A DNA stretch of 64,000 nucleotides. It comes from Ananas comosus (lineage: Eukaryota; Streptophyta; Magnoliopsida; Poales; Bromeliaceae). This document shows positions 46,123 through 57,600 of this stretch, in pieces. The notes beneath the pieces were generated by a model, which was not told the origin of the DNA, made no database searches, and saw nothing but the letters and a program-made list of their open reading frames with translations. The stretch covers positions 248,001 through 312,000 of the forward strand of contig NC_033626.1 of the NCBI RefSeq assembly GCF_001540865.1, in the 5' to 3' direction. The translations under genes were made by a program, and so were the position numbers. Numbering within the stretch: position 1 is the first letter of the stretch; each line of letters opens with the position of its first letter.

Positions 46123-46454
46123 TTTGTTAGTTAATTCGCGAATTATTCACGAATTATTCGCGAATTATTAAAAATCTAAATTAAACGGTCCGTTTACGAA
46201 TTTTTTCCAAAAAAATGAATTATTCGCAAATTTTTGGACCAACCGAATAATTCGCGAATTATTTCCAAATTATTGAAAATCTAAATAAAAAACTTATAAT
46301 TTTTATGTTTAAATATAGATTATCTTATCTTTTATATTTTATACTGAATTTATTTTTTAAGCCAAATTTTTCAACGACTTTAAAAATTAGAAAATAAATT
46401 TTATTCGTATTATACCCGGACCGAATTTTTGCCGAATCCGAATTAACTAACTAT
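46123..46454. mobile_element. hAT-like element, shorter inverted copy
   Basis: 332 bases; its right end read inversely (ATAGTTAGTTAATTCGGATT) equals the left end of 44699-45289, so it is the same family in opposite orientation with an internal deletion. Flanks GATCTTAG and CATCTTAC agree at 6 of 8 bases. Confidence 0.65.
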
Positions 46455-46662
46455 CATCTTACCTCCGCCACACCGGCCCGGCCCAAAATAAAACAGATAT
46501 GAGCCCAGTCCAATTTATTGGGCTTTCTTTGCTTTCTTTGATGGGCCCAATATGTGCTTGTATGTTTGTGTCCGCACACGCCCGCACGCACGCACGCACG
46601 CAGTGTTTGAACTCGAGACCTACTGATTTTCGAGAACAAGTATCAACCAACTGCGCCATGAA
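46455..46662 (-). mobile_element. tRNA-derived SINE head, different family
   Basis: On the minus strand from 46662: TGGCGCAGTTGG is a box A, and about 35 bases later GTCTCGAGTTCAAACAC contains a box B. The run CGTGCGTGCGTGCG and GGGCCGGGCCGG follow. No acceptor stem pairs, so it is not a functional tRNA. The 3' end is not defined. Confidence 0.5.
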
Positions 46663-47365
46663 CCGCTATAGTTACTATTGTAAAAAAGAAGTGCAGCTTT
46701 TCTATCGGCTTGTTTGATCCTAACATAGGGTATAATATCATATGGCAAAATATCTGATTCAGTAGTATCCTCAAAAAGAAACGTAATATCGCAGGTATTT
46801 CAATAGCTCTATCAGCGAAATCAAATGATACCTCTTAGAAGCTTTTAGCTTTTGACCTCAAAGTCTTAAGCAACTTCACTCCGCATTAGAGATACAATTT
46901 TTTTTCTTTTTCTTTTTTTTTAAATATATTCTACTAGACATGACAATAACTAAAAATTGTCGTGGCTAAAAGCAGCAGCAAAAGCGGAGTCCTGTTACCA
47001 AATCTAAATCTCCAAATAACTTTTTCTATACAATTTACTACAACTAATATTAAATTGTATTTATTGAAAAGTTAGTATGATAAGCCAATCCAACTATCAA
47101 AAAGGATTAAATCCTAGATCACATCGACGCAATCATACTTTAATCATATCGCGACAGGTTATAATGCAAACACGTGAGCCACACTATACGCAAATTTGTC
47201 CTAATCATCGCTTTAGATGCGCCGGTTTATTTGTTTCATCCTATTCGCCGCACCATAGAGCTAGGTTTTGGAAGAATTGAGGTTGATTATTTAAAAGTAA
47301 ATTTTTTAAAGAGAGAGAGAGAGAGAAAAAGAATAGAGTTTGATCTAAGAAGAAAAGAGTTTTTT

Positions 47366-47887
47366 NNNNNNNNNNNNNNNNNNNNNNNNNNNNNNNNNNN
47401 NNNNNNNNNNNNNNNNNNNNNNNNNNNNNNNNNNNNNNNNNNNNNNNNNNNNNNNNNNNNNNNNNNNNNNNNNNNNNNNNNNNNNNNNNNNNNNNNNNNN
47501 NNNNNNNNNNNNNNNNNNNNNNNNNNNNNNNNNNNNNNNNNNNNNNNNNNNNNNNNNNNNNNNNNNNNNNNNNNNNNNNNNNNNNNNNNNNNNNNNNNNN
47601 NNNNNNNNNNNNNNNNNNNNNNNNNNNNNNNNNNNNNNNNNNNNNNNNNNNNNNNNNNNNNNNNNNNNNNNNNNNNNNNNNNNNNNNNNNNNNNNNNNNN
47701 NNNNNNNNNNNNNNNNNNNNNNNNNNNNNNNNNNNNNNNNNNNNNNNNNNNNNNNNNNNNNNNNNNNNNNNNNNNNNNNNNNNNNNNNNNNNNNNNNNNN
47801 NNNNNNNNNNNNNNNNNNNNNNNNNNNNNNNNNNNNNNNNNNNNNNNNNNNNNNNNNNNNNNNNNNNNNNNNNNNNNNNNNNNNNNN
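47366..47887. other. Assembly gap (522 N)
   Basis: A run of N flanked by GA-rich and T-run sequence. Frames running through it are artefacts. Confidence 0.99.
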
Positions 47888-48040
47888 TTTTTTTTTTTTT
47901 TTTTTTTTTTTTGTTTCTTTCTCTCACTCTCTCTCACACACACTTTACTTTTTTTAAAAAAAAAATTCTCACTTTATTTCTCTCTTTCTCTCACACACTT
48001 TACAATTTTTTAAAAATTTTTCTCTCACTTTATTTATATT
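47888..48040. repeat. Low-complexity CT/CA tandem repeat at the gap edge
   Basis: A T run, then two similar units of about 65 bases, each with CTCTCTCACACAC, ACTTTAC and a T/A run (near 47920-47965 and 47985-48020). The same repeat probably caused the adjacent gap. Confidence 0.7.
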
Positions 48041-48690
48041 TATTTATTTATAATTTATAATATTATTTAATATAATTTAGTAATATTAATTAATTAAACT
48101 TATGAATTGAAAACATGAGAATTTCTGGGTCGACACGTGGTGGCGGGCCCACTCCTATCTCTCTCTCTCTTTTGATTTTTTTTTTCTTTTCTAACCCTTC
48201 TTATTTTAGAGTGTTATTGACCACATACAAAAAATAAATTTAAATTTAAATTTAAATTTTAAAATTTAAATTTATTATTAATAATTTTTGAATATGTTGC
48301 TTAGCTTTATATATTTAGTTAGTATATTTTATATAATTATTGTAATTAAATATATTTTTAAAAAAACTTAATTGTAGTGTTTTTTATAAAATTAAAATTA
48401 ATATTTAATACATATAATCTAAAATATTTAAAAATTAGGCATAAATAATTATAAATAAGAAAGTTTTATTATAATTAAAAAATAAACTTATGAATTTACC
48501 ATCTTAGCCCGAACGGGTGTTAAGATCAGTATTATTGTTTGTAATCAAAATTTGCATATCTGATACAATTGATCGCATGTGAAAATATATCTAAAACTTT
48601 CTTATTTAATTAATTAAAATATATTATTATTTACTTTATAAAAAATATATTTAATTATTTATTAATTATTTATAAAGAAGATAAATGAAT
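48041..48690. other. AT-rich region, probably the body of a Helitron
   Basis: No supported exon. It probably belongs to the element that ends at 48719; its 5' end may be inside the assembly gap. Confidence 0.4.
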
Positions 48691-48719
48691 CCGTTGCGTA
48701 GCACGGGTTACTTAACTAG
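48691..48719 (+). mobile_element. Helitron 3' terminus
   Basis: CCGTTGCGTAGCACGGG forms a short hairpin with CCGT/ACGG arms. After 8 bases comes CTAG at 48716-48719, followed by T, matching the 3' end of plant Helitrons closely. Confidence 0.75.
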
Positions 48720-48949
48720 TATTAATATATAATCCAAAGTTACTTTGTAGTTGGCACCAAATTAAACAACTGTTTCAAATTGATTCCACTCAAACCTTAC
48801 CTTGGATTTTACTGTCTCCAAAAAAAAGAAAAAAAAAACAAAAACAAAAACAAAAATTCCCTTTTTCCAAGGAAAGAAAATAATAATAATAAATGTATTT
48901 TATTATTAGACAATTAATCTCTGCGGAATCTAATTTTATTCTCTTCGCT

Positions 48950-49440
48950 GCTGCGCAACACGTGGCGCCACCGCAACCGTCGACTTGACATTCGTACGGA
49001 GAATCTTTAAAAATCGTGCGCGGCCGCGATCGGACGGCCGTGGTTTAATTACGCCACGGCACGGAGGCCAACAGCCGCGCACGCGCCCCCGTGTCCTCGC
49101 GTGGTGCGAAACAAATCCTGATCGTGCGATCCACGTGTACCGGGGGGCCCACCTGATCGAACCGCCCACAGTTCTCGTCGGGGGGACCCACCGAAAAGGC
49201 GTATTCCATTATCCTCTCCGCGCCCCGTCGGTACGCTGCGCGAAGCTTAAAGCCCCATACGGACCCGCGGATACCGTACGATGATCCGCCACGTGGGAAA
49301 ATCATAACCGTCGATTCTACCGTATACAGCTGTCCCCCCTCCCCACCCGATCATCCGTGCGCCAGCTGGCGCCGATCTCCCGTTCGCGTCCGGAGACAAC
49401 GAAACTAGCCAACATTTCGCCGTTATTTACGAGGCTGCCA
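48950..49440. other. GC-rich island without a gene
   Basis: About 490 bases of markedly high GC in AT-rich surroundings. It holds several ACGT-core motifs: CACGTGG-type sequences near 48960, 49132 (CCACGTGTAC) and 49290 (CCACGTGGG), and a GCGCCAGCTGGCGC palindrome near 49361. Its composition resembles a monocot promoter or CpG island. The frames across it have no domain. Confidence 0.55.
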
Positions 49441-49832
49441 CGGAATACGTAAAATCGCATTTGGACCCCGCCAACTATAGTACGTTTTCAATCAGGCCCA
49501 TAAATCTCCCATCCTGTTATCCATTTCCACTAACTATTTAATAATTAATAATGAATTTTTTTTTCCCAATTAAATTGGCTAAAATAATTTAAATAAATAA
49601 AGTTTTAAAACGCGCTCCGAAATAATCCCCAGTTGAGGGATCTCCGCAAAAAAAAATAATAATAAAAAATAAAAGAAAAAAAATCCAGTGGCAAAGCTAA
49701 TTACTCTACAATGATATAATATTTTTTTAATAATAAAAAACAAAGAGGGGAAAAAAAAAGAAAAAATAAATTTGCCCAACAAAACCCAAATATTCTCACA
49801 AAGGTCCTCTTCCCTCTCCTAGCTACAATTAA

Positions 49833-49883
<51 letters not shown>

Positions 49884-50021
49884 GATATTTATTTTTTTAA
49901 TTTTAGGAATTTAGCAGAGAAGAGAAGGACCTGTAATCTCCTTTTTTTAAAAATAAAAAAGAAAAGAAAAAGAAAAAGAAAATAGGAATGATTGATTGAT
50001 TGATTTAATCAGAAAGCGCTT
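49441..50021. other. 3' flank of the GAE gene
   Basis: AT-rich with a (TA)n run at 49838-49878 and A-rich tracts. No gene is seen. Confidence 0.6.
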
Positions 50022-51503
50022 CTACCGCAAGCCGCGGTTCTGCTTTTGCTGCTGCTGCTGCTGCTGCTGCTTGTTCTCTGTCGTCGTCATCGTCGTCGTC
50101 GTCGCCGCCGCCGCTCCCCCTCCTACTACTCTTCCGCCGCTGCTGCTGCTGCTGCTGCTGCTGCTGTAGCCGTAGTAGCTGAGGTACCACTTCACGAACT
50201 TCTTGAGGCCCGCATCGAGGTTCGTGCGGGGGCGGTAGCCGAGGTCGGCGCGGGCGCGGGCGACGTCGGCGTGGGTGAAGGGGACGTCGCCGTTGCCGGG
50301 CATGTCGACCACCCTCCGCCGCGCGCGCACCCCGAGGTGCTTCTCCAGCAGGTAGACGAGCCGCGGCACCGTCACCGGCGCCGTGTTCCCCAGGTTGTAG
50401 ATCCGGTACTGCGCGGGGCCGCGCTCCCCCCGCCGCGCCGTGTCGAGCGCCGCGAGGCAGCCCCTGACCACGTCGTCGATGTAGGTGAAGTCCCGCGCGA
50501 GGTCGACCCCGCCCCGGCCCCTGTAGACGGTGATCGGCTTCCCCTGCAGGATGTTCCTGGTGAAGGCGAAGTAGGCCATGTCGGGGCGCCCCCACGGCCC
50601 GTACACGGTGAAGAAGCGGAGCCCCGTGACGGAGATCCCGTAGATGTGGCTGTACGCGTGCGTGATCGCCTCCCCGGCCTTCTTCGTCGCCGCGTAGAGC
50701 GACGCGGGCCGGTCCGTGGGGTCGGACTCCGCGAAGGGCACCTTCTCGTTGAGCCCGTACACGGACGACGACGACGCCCACACGAGCGCGGGCCGGGGCT
50801 CGGCGCCGCGGCACGCCTCGAGGAGGGCGACGAGGGCCGCGACGTTGGAGTGCACGTAGGAGGAGGGGTTCTCCATGGCGTAGCGCACCCCGGCCTGCGC
50901 GGCGAGGTGGAGGACGTGGGTGAAGGGCGCGGCGCCGAAGAGCCGGGCGAGGAGCCCCGGGTCGGCGACGTCGCCCTCGGCCACGAAGACGCCGTGGGAC
51001 GCGAGGAGAGCGCCGCGGGCCCTCTTCAGGGACGGGTCGTAGTAGGCGTTGAAGTTGTCGACGCCGACCACGCCGTCGCCGCGCCGCCGGAGGGCGAGCG
51101 CCGCGTGCGACCCGACGAACCCCGCGGCGCCGGTCACCAGCACGGAGAGCCCGCGCGCCCCCCGGTGGGCCCCCGGCCGGGCCGACTCCCCGACGCGGCG
51201 CTCCCAGCCGCCGCCGCCGCCGCCGCGGGCCCGCGAGGCGGAGAGGAGGAGGTAGCGGGAGGAGGTGTCGACGAGGCCCGCGAAGCTGAGGTAGGACGCG
51301 GTGAGGGCGACGAGGAGTAGGGCCCACAAGAACAGCGTGCTCGTCGACGCGAAGCAGCGGTGCACGACGCCGACGTGGTGGCGACTGATCGCCGACGATC
51401 CCCCTGACCACGTCTTCAGCTTCCCCGGCGTCGACGGGAATACATCGCCGTCGCCGTCGACGTCGACGTCGCCGCCGCACCGCATCCTCGCCGATATTCT
51501 CAC
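50022..51503 (-). CDS. GAE: UDP-glucuronate 4-epimerase, Golgi type II membrane protein
   Basis: An intronless frame of 493 residues; M7 (51485) is an alternative start. It interconverts UDP-glucuronate and UDP-galacturonate in the Golgi, supplying pectin synthesis. A single transmembrane anchor lies at about residues 55-77 (LFLWALLLVALTASYLSFAG). The extended SDR domain follows: NAD motif TGAAGFVGS (residues 124-132), DNFNAYYD, Ser244-247 with SSVYG, and the catalytic YxxxK pair Tyr270/Lys274 (YAATKK). The family hallmarks RFFTVYGPWGRPDMA and FTYIDDVVRG are intact. The stem is Gly- and Arg-rich. The C-terminal tail after WYLSYYG is unusual: runs of Ser, Thr and eight Gln encoded by CTG/CAG-type repeats. 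GC is extremely high throughout. The number within the GAE1-6 family cannot be told. Confidence 0.95.
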   Translation of the reverse strand: MRISARMRCGGDVDVDGDGDVFPSTPGKLKTWSGGSSAISRHHVGVVHRCFASTSTLFLWALLLVALTASYLSFAGLVDTSSRYLLLSASRARGGGGGGWERRVGESARPGAHRGARGLSVLVTGAAGFVGSHAALALRRRGDGVVGVDNFNAYYDPSLKRARGALLASHGVFVAEGDVADPGLLARLFGAAPFTHVLHLAAQAGVRYAMENPSSYVHSNVAALVALLEACRGAEPRPALVWASSSSVYGLNEKVPFAESDPTDRPASLYAATKKAGEAITHAYSHIYGISVTGLRFFTVYGPWGRPDMAYFAFTRNILQGKPITVYRGRGGVDLARDFTYIDDVVRGCLAALDTARRGERGPAQYRIYNLGNTAPVTVPRLVYLLEKHLGVRARRRVVDMPGNGDVPFTHADVARARADLGYRPRTNLDAGLKKFVKWYLSYYGYSSSSSSSSSGGRVVGGGAAAATTTTMTTTENKQQQQQQQQKQNRGLR

Positions 51504-51663
51504 CCCCTCTTTCGAATCCAGCGTAGAAGGTAAAAAAAAAAATAAATTAATTTAAAATAAAAAGAAAACAGTTGGATTTGATTAATGATTAAGTAGACGA
51601 GAGAATGGGGGGACAAAATTTGCGGGCGTGCTAAGAAGGAAGAAGACGAGTGAGAGGGGGGTG

Positions 51664-51673
51664 ACTATAAATA
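51664..51673 (-). promoter_or_regulatory. TATA-like palindrome upstream of GAE
   Basis: CTATAAATAG reads as a TATA box on the plus strand and as CTATTTATAG on the minus strand. It sits about 160 bases before the GAE start and is the only TATA-like motif there. Confidence 0.35.
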
Positions 51674-52181
51674 GAGAGGTGTAAGGGACAGGGAAACGCG
51701 TGAACGCGTTCGGGAGTGGACGGCTCTGATTAGCTCCCTTTTAAGCTCCCTCAGCCGTACGATCAAAAGGAACTTTTTTAATTAAAAAGTTCGGGATTCG
51801 CTTTTATTAATTTTTTTTTAAAAAAAAAATCGTTTACTAAAGTAAAAGTTATGAATAAATATTCCCCTCCATTATTCCCATATTTTGAAGCTTTTAGACT
51901 CGAATTTAACAGATTAACTATTTTGAATCAATTTTAAAAAAATACCTACCAGCTGTGTAAAAGTTCAAACTAGGCAAGTATTTTGCGAGAGATTATAACA
52001 TTAGGATCATGTCTATTGACGTAACAAACAAGATAGTTCCAGGAACATTAAATATTCAAATTCTACTGTCACATCATTGTTTCTTTGATGGACCACACAA
52101 TATAAATTTCACCAATCCCACATGTCACCATGAGACTAGCAACACATACATTTATTAGAATCTTAAGATGACCTTTCTTTC

Positions 52182-52421
52182 GGACAAAAATTTTTTACGC
52201 ACCGAGTCCAAATAATTTGTTTTGGCACGGTGCTGGATGGGCACCGCGTGTGTAGCGGCACCTATCACCACCGCTCTCTCTCCCTCTTTCTGAAAACGGA
52301 GCCTGCCATTTATTTTTATTTTTTTCAAGAGTTGCGATGGGCTCCATGACACACGCGGCGCCCATCCGGAACCGTGCCCAAACAAATTTGTTTGGGCACG
52401 GTGCCCAGAAAAATTTTGTCC
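52182..52421. mobile_element. MITE with GGACAAAA ends
   Basis: 240 bases. The left arm starts GGACAAAAATTTTTT and has GGCACGGTGCTGGATGGGC; the right arm read inversely is GGGACAAAATTTTTCTGGGC with GGCACGGTTCCGGATGGGC. The inverted repeats are about 70-100 bases. Flanks CTTTCTTTC and CTTTCTTAA agree at 7 of 9 bases. Confidence 0.8.
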
Positions 52422-52696
52422 CTTTCTTAAGCTCTATTATATATGGATTTTTGCCTTGTTCCTGTACCTTGTCATGAAAACAATGCAACATGAGATGCTT
52501 TGACATTGGAACTTATTTTCTGATGAGAAATTGCCCACTTGACCTATCAAACCAACTCCCTTTGGTTCTCTTCATTGTAAGTTTTCAAATGACTATGTGG
52601 TGTTGTTTAAGTCATCCATATTTTGTCTCCTTTTAAGCCTGTTGTTGGGACTAAACATCCATAATCACCTTTTCTTATTCACACCAAATAAAGATA

Positions 52697-53001
52697 CGAG
52701 AAACTTTAAATATCATCCATGTGGTTTCGTACTTTTTCATTTTGATATTATGTGGTTTAAAGTGTATCGATTTAGTACTCCGTGGTTTTATTTTTCTCTA
52801 TTTATTATCTATTTCACTAATTTTTTTTCGTTAAATTCATAATAAAGTTAAAACTAAAAGGTACTAAAGTGAATATTCGATAAACCTAGGTGGGGTATCT
52901 GAGAAAATAGAAAAATAAAATCACAGAGTACTAAATTGATACACTTTAAACTACAAGATACTAAAGTGAGAAACTATACGGGTGGTATTTGAAGTTTGCC
53001 C
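52697..53001. mobile_element. MITE of the 34549 family
   Basis: 305 bases with ends GAGAAACTTTAAATATCAT and, inversely, GGGCAAACTTCAAATACCAC. A shared TTTAGTACTCCGTGGTTT block lies in each arm. An 8-base target duplication, TAAAGATA, flanks it at 52689-52696 and 53002-53009. Confidence 0.82.
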
Positions 53002-53009
53002 TAAAGATA

Positions 53010-54653
53010 TATTTCGACTTAGTCCTAATGCCTTTTAATCGAACACTTTAGTTCTGAACTTTTACATACATCGTAGTTTAGATTCCAACGACGCAAATGT
53101 AATTTTTATACTAATACTTCGTTTGGATGAAGAGAGAATGAAGTGTTCTTGAACCTAGAGTTTTATTTTTCGAGAAAAGAGAACCACTATCTTGTGTTGA
53201 TATTTACAAAAATAATATAGTATAAATTGAAAAATTTACTATCTATTGTTGAATCTTATCAAATCTATCATATGAATGAATTATCTAATTATATTTAATA
53301 TGAAAGTATATTGGATTAAACAAGCACCCAAATCTCTATAGACACAAATTTAATGTACAATATACATCTCACTTTCTTATTTGCTTCTCTCATTTCTTTT
53401 TTCTTTACCTCCTTATCTTTGGTTTAGTCTCACTATGCATGTGGCCTTCTAGAAAGAGTTCCTTTCAGTTTATTCTTTTTTAAGCTGTACAATAATCAAA
53501 CTTAGAATTATCGAATCTTATTCCATGATTGGATGTATGAACATCTTATTCTGCATAGTTTTTTAATTATTTTAAAAATTACAATATTCGATCTTTAAAT
53601 TATTTTTTCATCATATCATATTCAACCAAATTATGAATGTTAAGATCTTTTAAAGAGTAAAAATTAAAACTTTAACTTCTAATCATGAAAGAAAATTCTC
53701 ATATCGCACAAATTATTACTGAACAACTTATGCGTAGATTCAAACAAGGAATTAATCTAATTAACATCGCGGTCGGGCCTTGCCAAGTGTCCATTTAGAG
53801 CAACAATTTTTTCTTCTTTTGGTGAAAGAAAAGAAAATAACATATTAATTAAGAACCACTTAGTATAAAAAGCTATTAGGAGAGGTTAAATTGCATTTGA
53901 AGCATCTTTGATTGATGTGGTTGTTAAAGTGGCCATTATAAAAAAAAGCTAATAAATTAAGCTTAAAGAAGCTATTCCAATTCATGAGAAATATCACTTT
54001 TTTGGTGACAAATCTAAGGTGCCCTGAGGACAATATCTTACTAGAATTTCCTTTTCCTATTTTTTTAAATAAAAAAACTGCATTTTAAAAAAAAAAAAGA
54101 AGAAAGGAAGGTCCCAGAAATTAATAAAAAATTAAAAGCAAATATTTATGCAAATTAGTTCTTTTAATTGATAGATAAATAATTGAGATGCCCTTTTTAA
54201 AATGGTGATTAAAAAATTAAAGGATTGTTTGATCCCTTCAAATTATGTTTTGGCATATGGCACTTTAAAGATGTTTTCACTTTTTTTTTTTTTTTTTGAC
54301 ACAAATGTATAAATATTGGTAAAGAAAAAAAAAATTCAACGCTAATAACGATTTTGCTACATTCTCTATTAGAAAATAAGCCAGCATGGGGACTTGCAAT
54401 ATTGGGAGAGTACAGGGGCAATCCGTACATTTTACCCTATAACACAAATCCAACGGCTATTAACAAGGCTGGGGCATCCCGTGAATAACCAATAAGGCCA
54501 AGGGCATATTCGTCAATTTACATCTGGACGTGGGATAAGTGGACTCGAGCGACCGTTATAATTCGTTTCCCTCTCCCTTTCAAACTCTCCTCACTTTCCC
54601 TCCCCCCACAAAATCCCCAATTCCTCTCCACTCCCTTCGCCAAATCTCAACAA
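53010..54653. other. Upstream region of the GEX2-like gene
   Basis: AT-rich to about 54450. The last 150 bases before the start codon are C-rich (CCTCTCCCTTTC, CTTTCCCTCCCCCC), as in many plant 5' leaders. No obvious TATA box. No other gene is seen. Confidence 0.5.
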
Positions 54654-57600
54654 ATGAAGCATCTTTTTAGGGTTTCCTCGTCGATTTTATGCATTTTTAT
54701 GTCGATTTCGCCTCCAATTTGTTCACTAGCTTATCGAGCATCTCCACCTGACCCTAAAGGTTCGATTTTTGAATTTTTGGGGATTATTTTATACAGGAAA
54801 TTGTGGGTTTCCATGGTGTTAGGGTTTTGCTTGGTTCTTACTTTAGTGCAATTTTTCATCTAATTGTGGAGAATCTTGATATGGGGTGAATAAACATGTT
54901 GTCAAAGTATCTATTCGATGAGAATCCAGTAGTCGTTCTCCATTTTTATATGATTTTTGTGGATTATTCTATTGTTTTGGTGTTAGGGTTCTTCGCTAGT
55001 TCTTTATTTGCCACTAGATTTTGTTTGGTTAAATATATTGAACCATGTTAGAAAATAATATTTTCATTTATAGTGCTCACATTGATGCAAATGGTTTGCA
55101 CGTTGCAGATATTGGAAGCATAATAGATTCTGTAACAATATTTATAATGAGATTTTTCTCTAAAATAGTATATATTTATATGGAGATTTGTATGAAGGAG
55201 ACATTCTACGGACCCATAAATTTTATATGCATATTCGGCTCTTTTTTTTCTAAATCATGTGCAAATATTCACTCATATTAGTATATTAGGAAAATTACTT
55301 GGAAAAGGTATCTAAGCTATTATACATTTATGTATAAATACGATAACAATTAGCAGTATTGGTCGCCTGTGGTTTCTGTATTTTTAAGTTTATCCAAATT
55401 TATTTCTGAATTTGCATCCTATGATTACAATTAGTAGTTGTGCCATCTTGACATGAATGTTAATGCGCTAAAGAAACATTCATTTTGTTTTCTTAATTAA
55501 ATTTTGTTAATTTCTTTTTGTTTTCATCTTTACCATGATATCCATTTATACCAGTATGAGTATCATACAAAAAACTACCAAGAAGTTGTCATAATTAAGA
55601 TAGTTTGATATCGATAGTATTATTTGCTTCACTTTACTTCTGAACTCCTGCTCCTATCAATTCTTTTCTCAGGATTCGGACGTACATTGTTCACGCCCAC
55701 CTTTTCCTTTAGCTGGTTAGATGATAAAGCTACATTCCAAGCTGGTGATATAGCAACAATTAAGGTCAAGATATTGGATAACCCTGTTAATAATAAGACC
55801 TCTGATTTAAGCCGACAGGCAATGAATTTTTCTCTATCTGTGAATGGAAAGAAAGGGAATAGTTCATATATCTCTGGAGTTGTTCAGTATCTTCAGGGGG
55901 CTCCTACATTATGGAGTATTTCTTTTATTCCAATTTGGGTTGGGCAGTTTACTATGGTTGTCACAGAAGATCATTTTGGCATCACTGATTCATCCCTTCA
56001 TTTTAATGTTACAGCTGGTATGGTCTAACCTTTATGTCATTACTCTCTAATTTACCTACAATTTTAAGATAAAACTGTGTGCAATTTTAGTGCTGATATT
56101 TCTTTGGTAAGTAATGCCTACGTATTTGTGATATCTTGAAAATGAAATCTATATTTTATCGTAAATATTGTTTTTTCAATATAACTAGCAGAAAGATTTC
56201 ACATTGAGTTGGTTAATGAACTCATGTATGTTCAATTACTACTTATATACACTTAATAGTTTCTAGTATTTCTAATTAACATATTTTTATTTGAAGGCCA
56301 TTTATATCCATCTGCTTGCGTGGCTTCTTGGATTGATCTTTCTACTGAATATGTTGCTGGTACAAAAGCAAACATATTGATACTTCCTAAAGATGCATTT
56401 GGGAATGACATCTTGCAAGGAGTTGAGGGTCTGAGCAATGATTACTTTTGTGTCCATGCATCTTATGACAATGGATCTAATGTGGACTTGTTTGACTTCC
56501 GATCTAATGGTTGGAACGAAGCTGGATATATTAGCCTTGAGTTTGTTCCAAAACTTGCTGGAAATTTTTTCTTACATGTTTATGGTGATAATAAGAGCTT
56601 AAGTGGTTCTCCTCTACCATTGATAGTAAAACCAGGTTAGTTATTTTTCCATATTATTTTATAAAGTCTTTTTGCATCAGATGCAGTTTTTGTGATTACT
56701 CGCTATTAAATGCAAATAATGGGTTGTTCTAGGCACTGATGGTATACGTTGTTAATGAGAGGTTAAATGCATTTTTTACGGATAATACATAAGCTTGTGA
56801 ATTCAAAGCTCAACATTGTTAGACGCTGCTCTTGATGTGCACAGAACATTGCTGTTTGGAGTTCCAAATTATTATGATTGAAAGAGTTCAATGCCCTGCA
56901 ATGCGGGTGTTAGAACCACTTCCTCTAATAACAGTAATTATCACTTCAATGCACAGAAAAAATGCAAGATCAGACAATCATTTAGCACTAAACTTAAAAT
57001 GATACAACTAATGAACGTAAACTCTGAAAGAAGAATCTTAGGCCTCCTTTGGCTACCCTTACATTTTACCTTCCTCAAATTCTATGAAATTAAATGTTGC
57101 AAGTGGGTAGTCTTTTATATTCTTGTTATTGCCAGATAGCTTGCAAATTCAAACTTTTCTAAAGAAGCAAAGAAACAAGGACACTGTGTAACAGGGTAAA
57201 TCTACATTGGAAGATTGCCATGTGACACCGTGCAGTAAGCTAATTTCTTGTACTACTTTGGCTTTTCTGATAAACAAGAATCATTCAAGGTAGTTACCGA
57301 TGATCAGTTTGTCATGAACCATCACAATGTAATACTTAACATAAAATTGACTAATAATCTTTTTTTTTCCCTCTTAGATCTTTTTAGTCATTTTGTGTCT
57401 ACCCTCCTGCAGGACCACTAGATATGAAAAAAAGCATGGGAATGTGGAAATGTGGGACAAATTTCTTGCAAATCTTCTCTAAGCTGGAAATATTTGTACA
57501 CCAGCAAGATTCATTCGGAAACCTTGTTCCAGGTTTCTATCCATTCGATGCACGGGTTGTCAAAAGGACTACAAATTTGTCGGTTCCAGTAGCGGACCTT

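Noticed and set aside
46590..46662. A tRNA gene on the minus strand
   Set aside because: Box A and box B are present but no acceptor or anticodon stem pairs properly. It fits a SINE head better.
47174..48013. Frames running through the N gap
   Set aside because: Most of their codons are N; they cannot be evaluated.
48936..49305. Frames in the GC-rich island as a gene
   Set aside because: Short, overlapping in several frames, no domain and no start or splice context that I could support.
50046..51320. 424-codon plus-strand frame opposite GAE
   Set aside because: It is the antisense of a GC-rich gene. The composition is Arg, Gly, Pro, Val and Glu with no domain, while the minus strand has a full epimerase.
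55045..55281. Extra GEX2 exon in the first intron
   Set aside because: The frame is hydrophobic and AT-driven, and joining exon 1 directly to 55673 keeps phase. Not needed, though not excluded.
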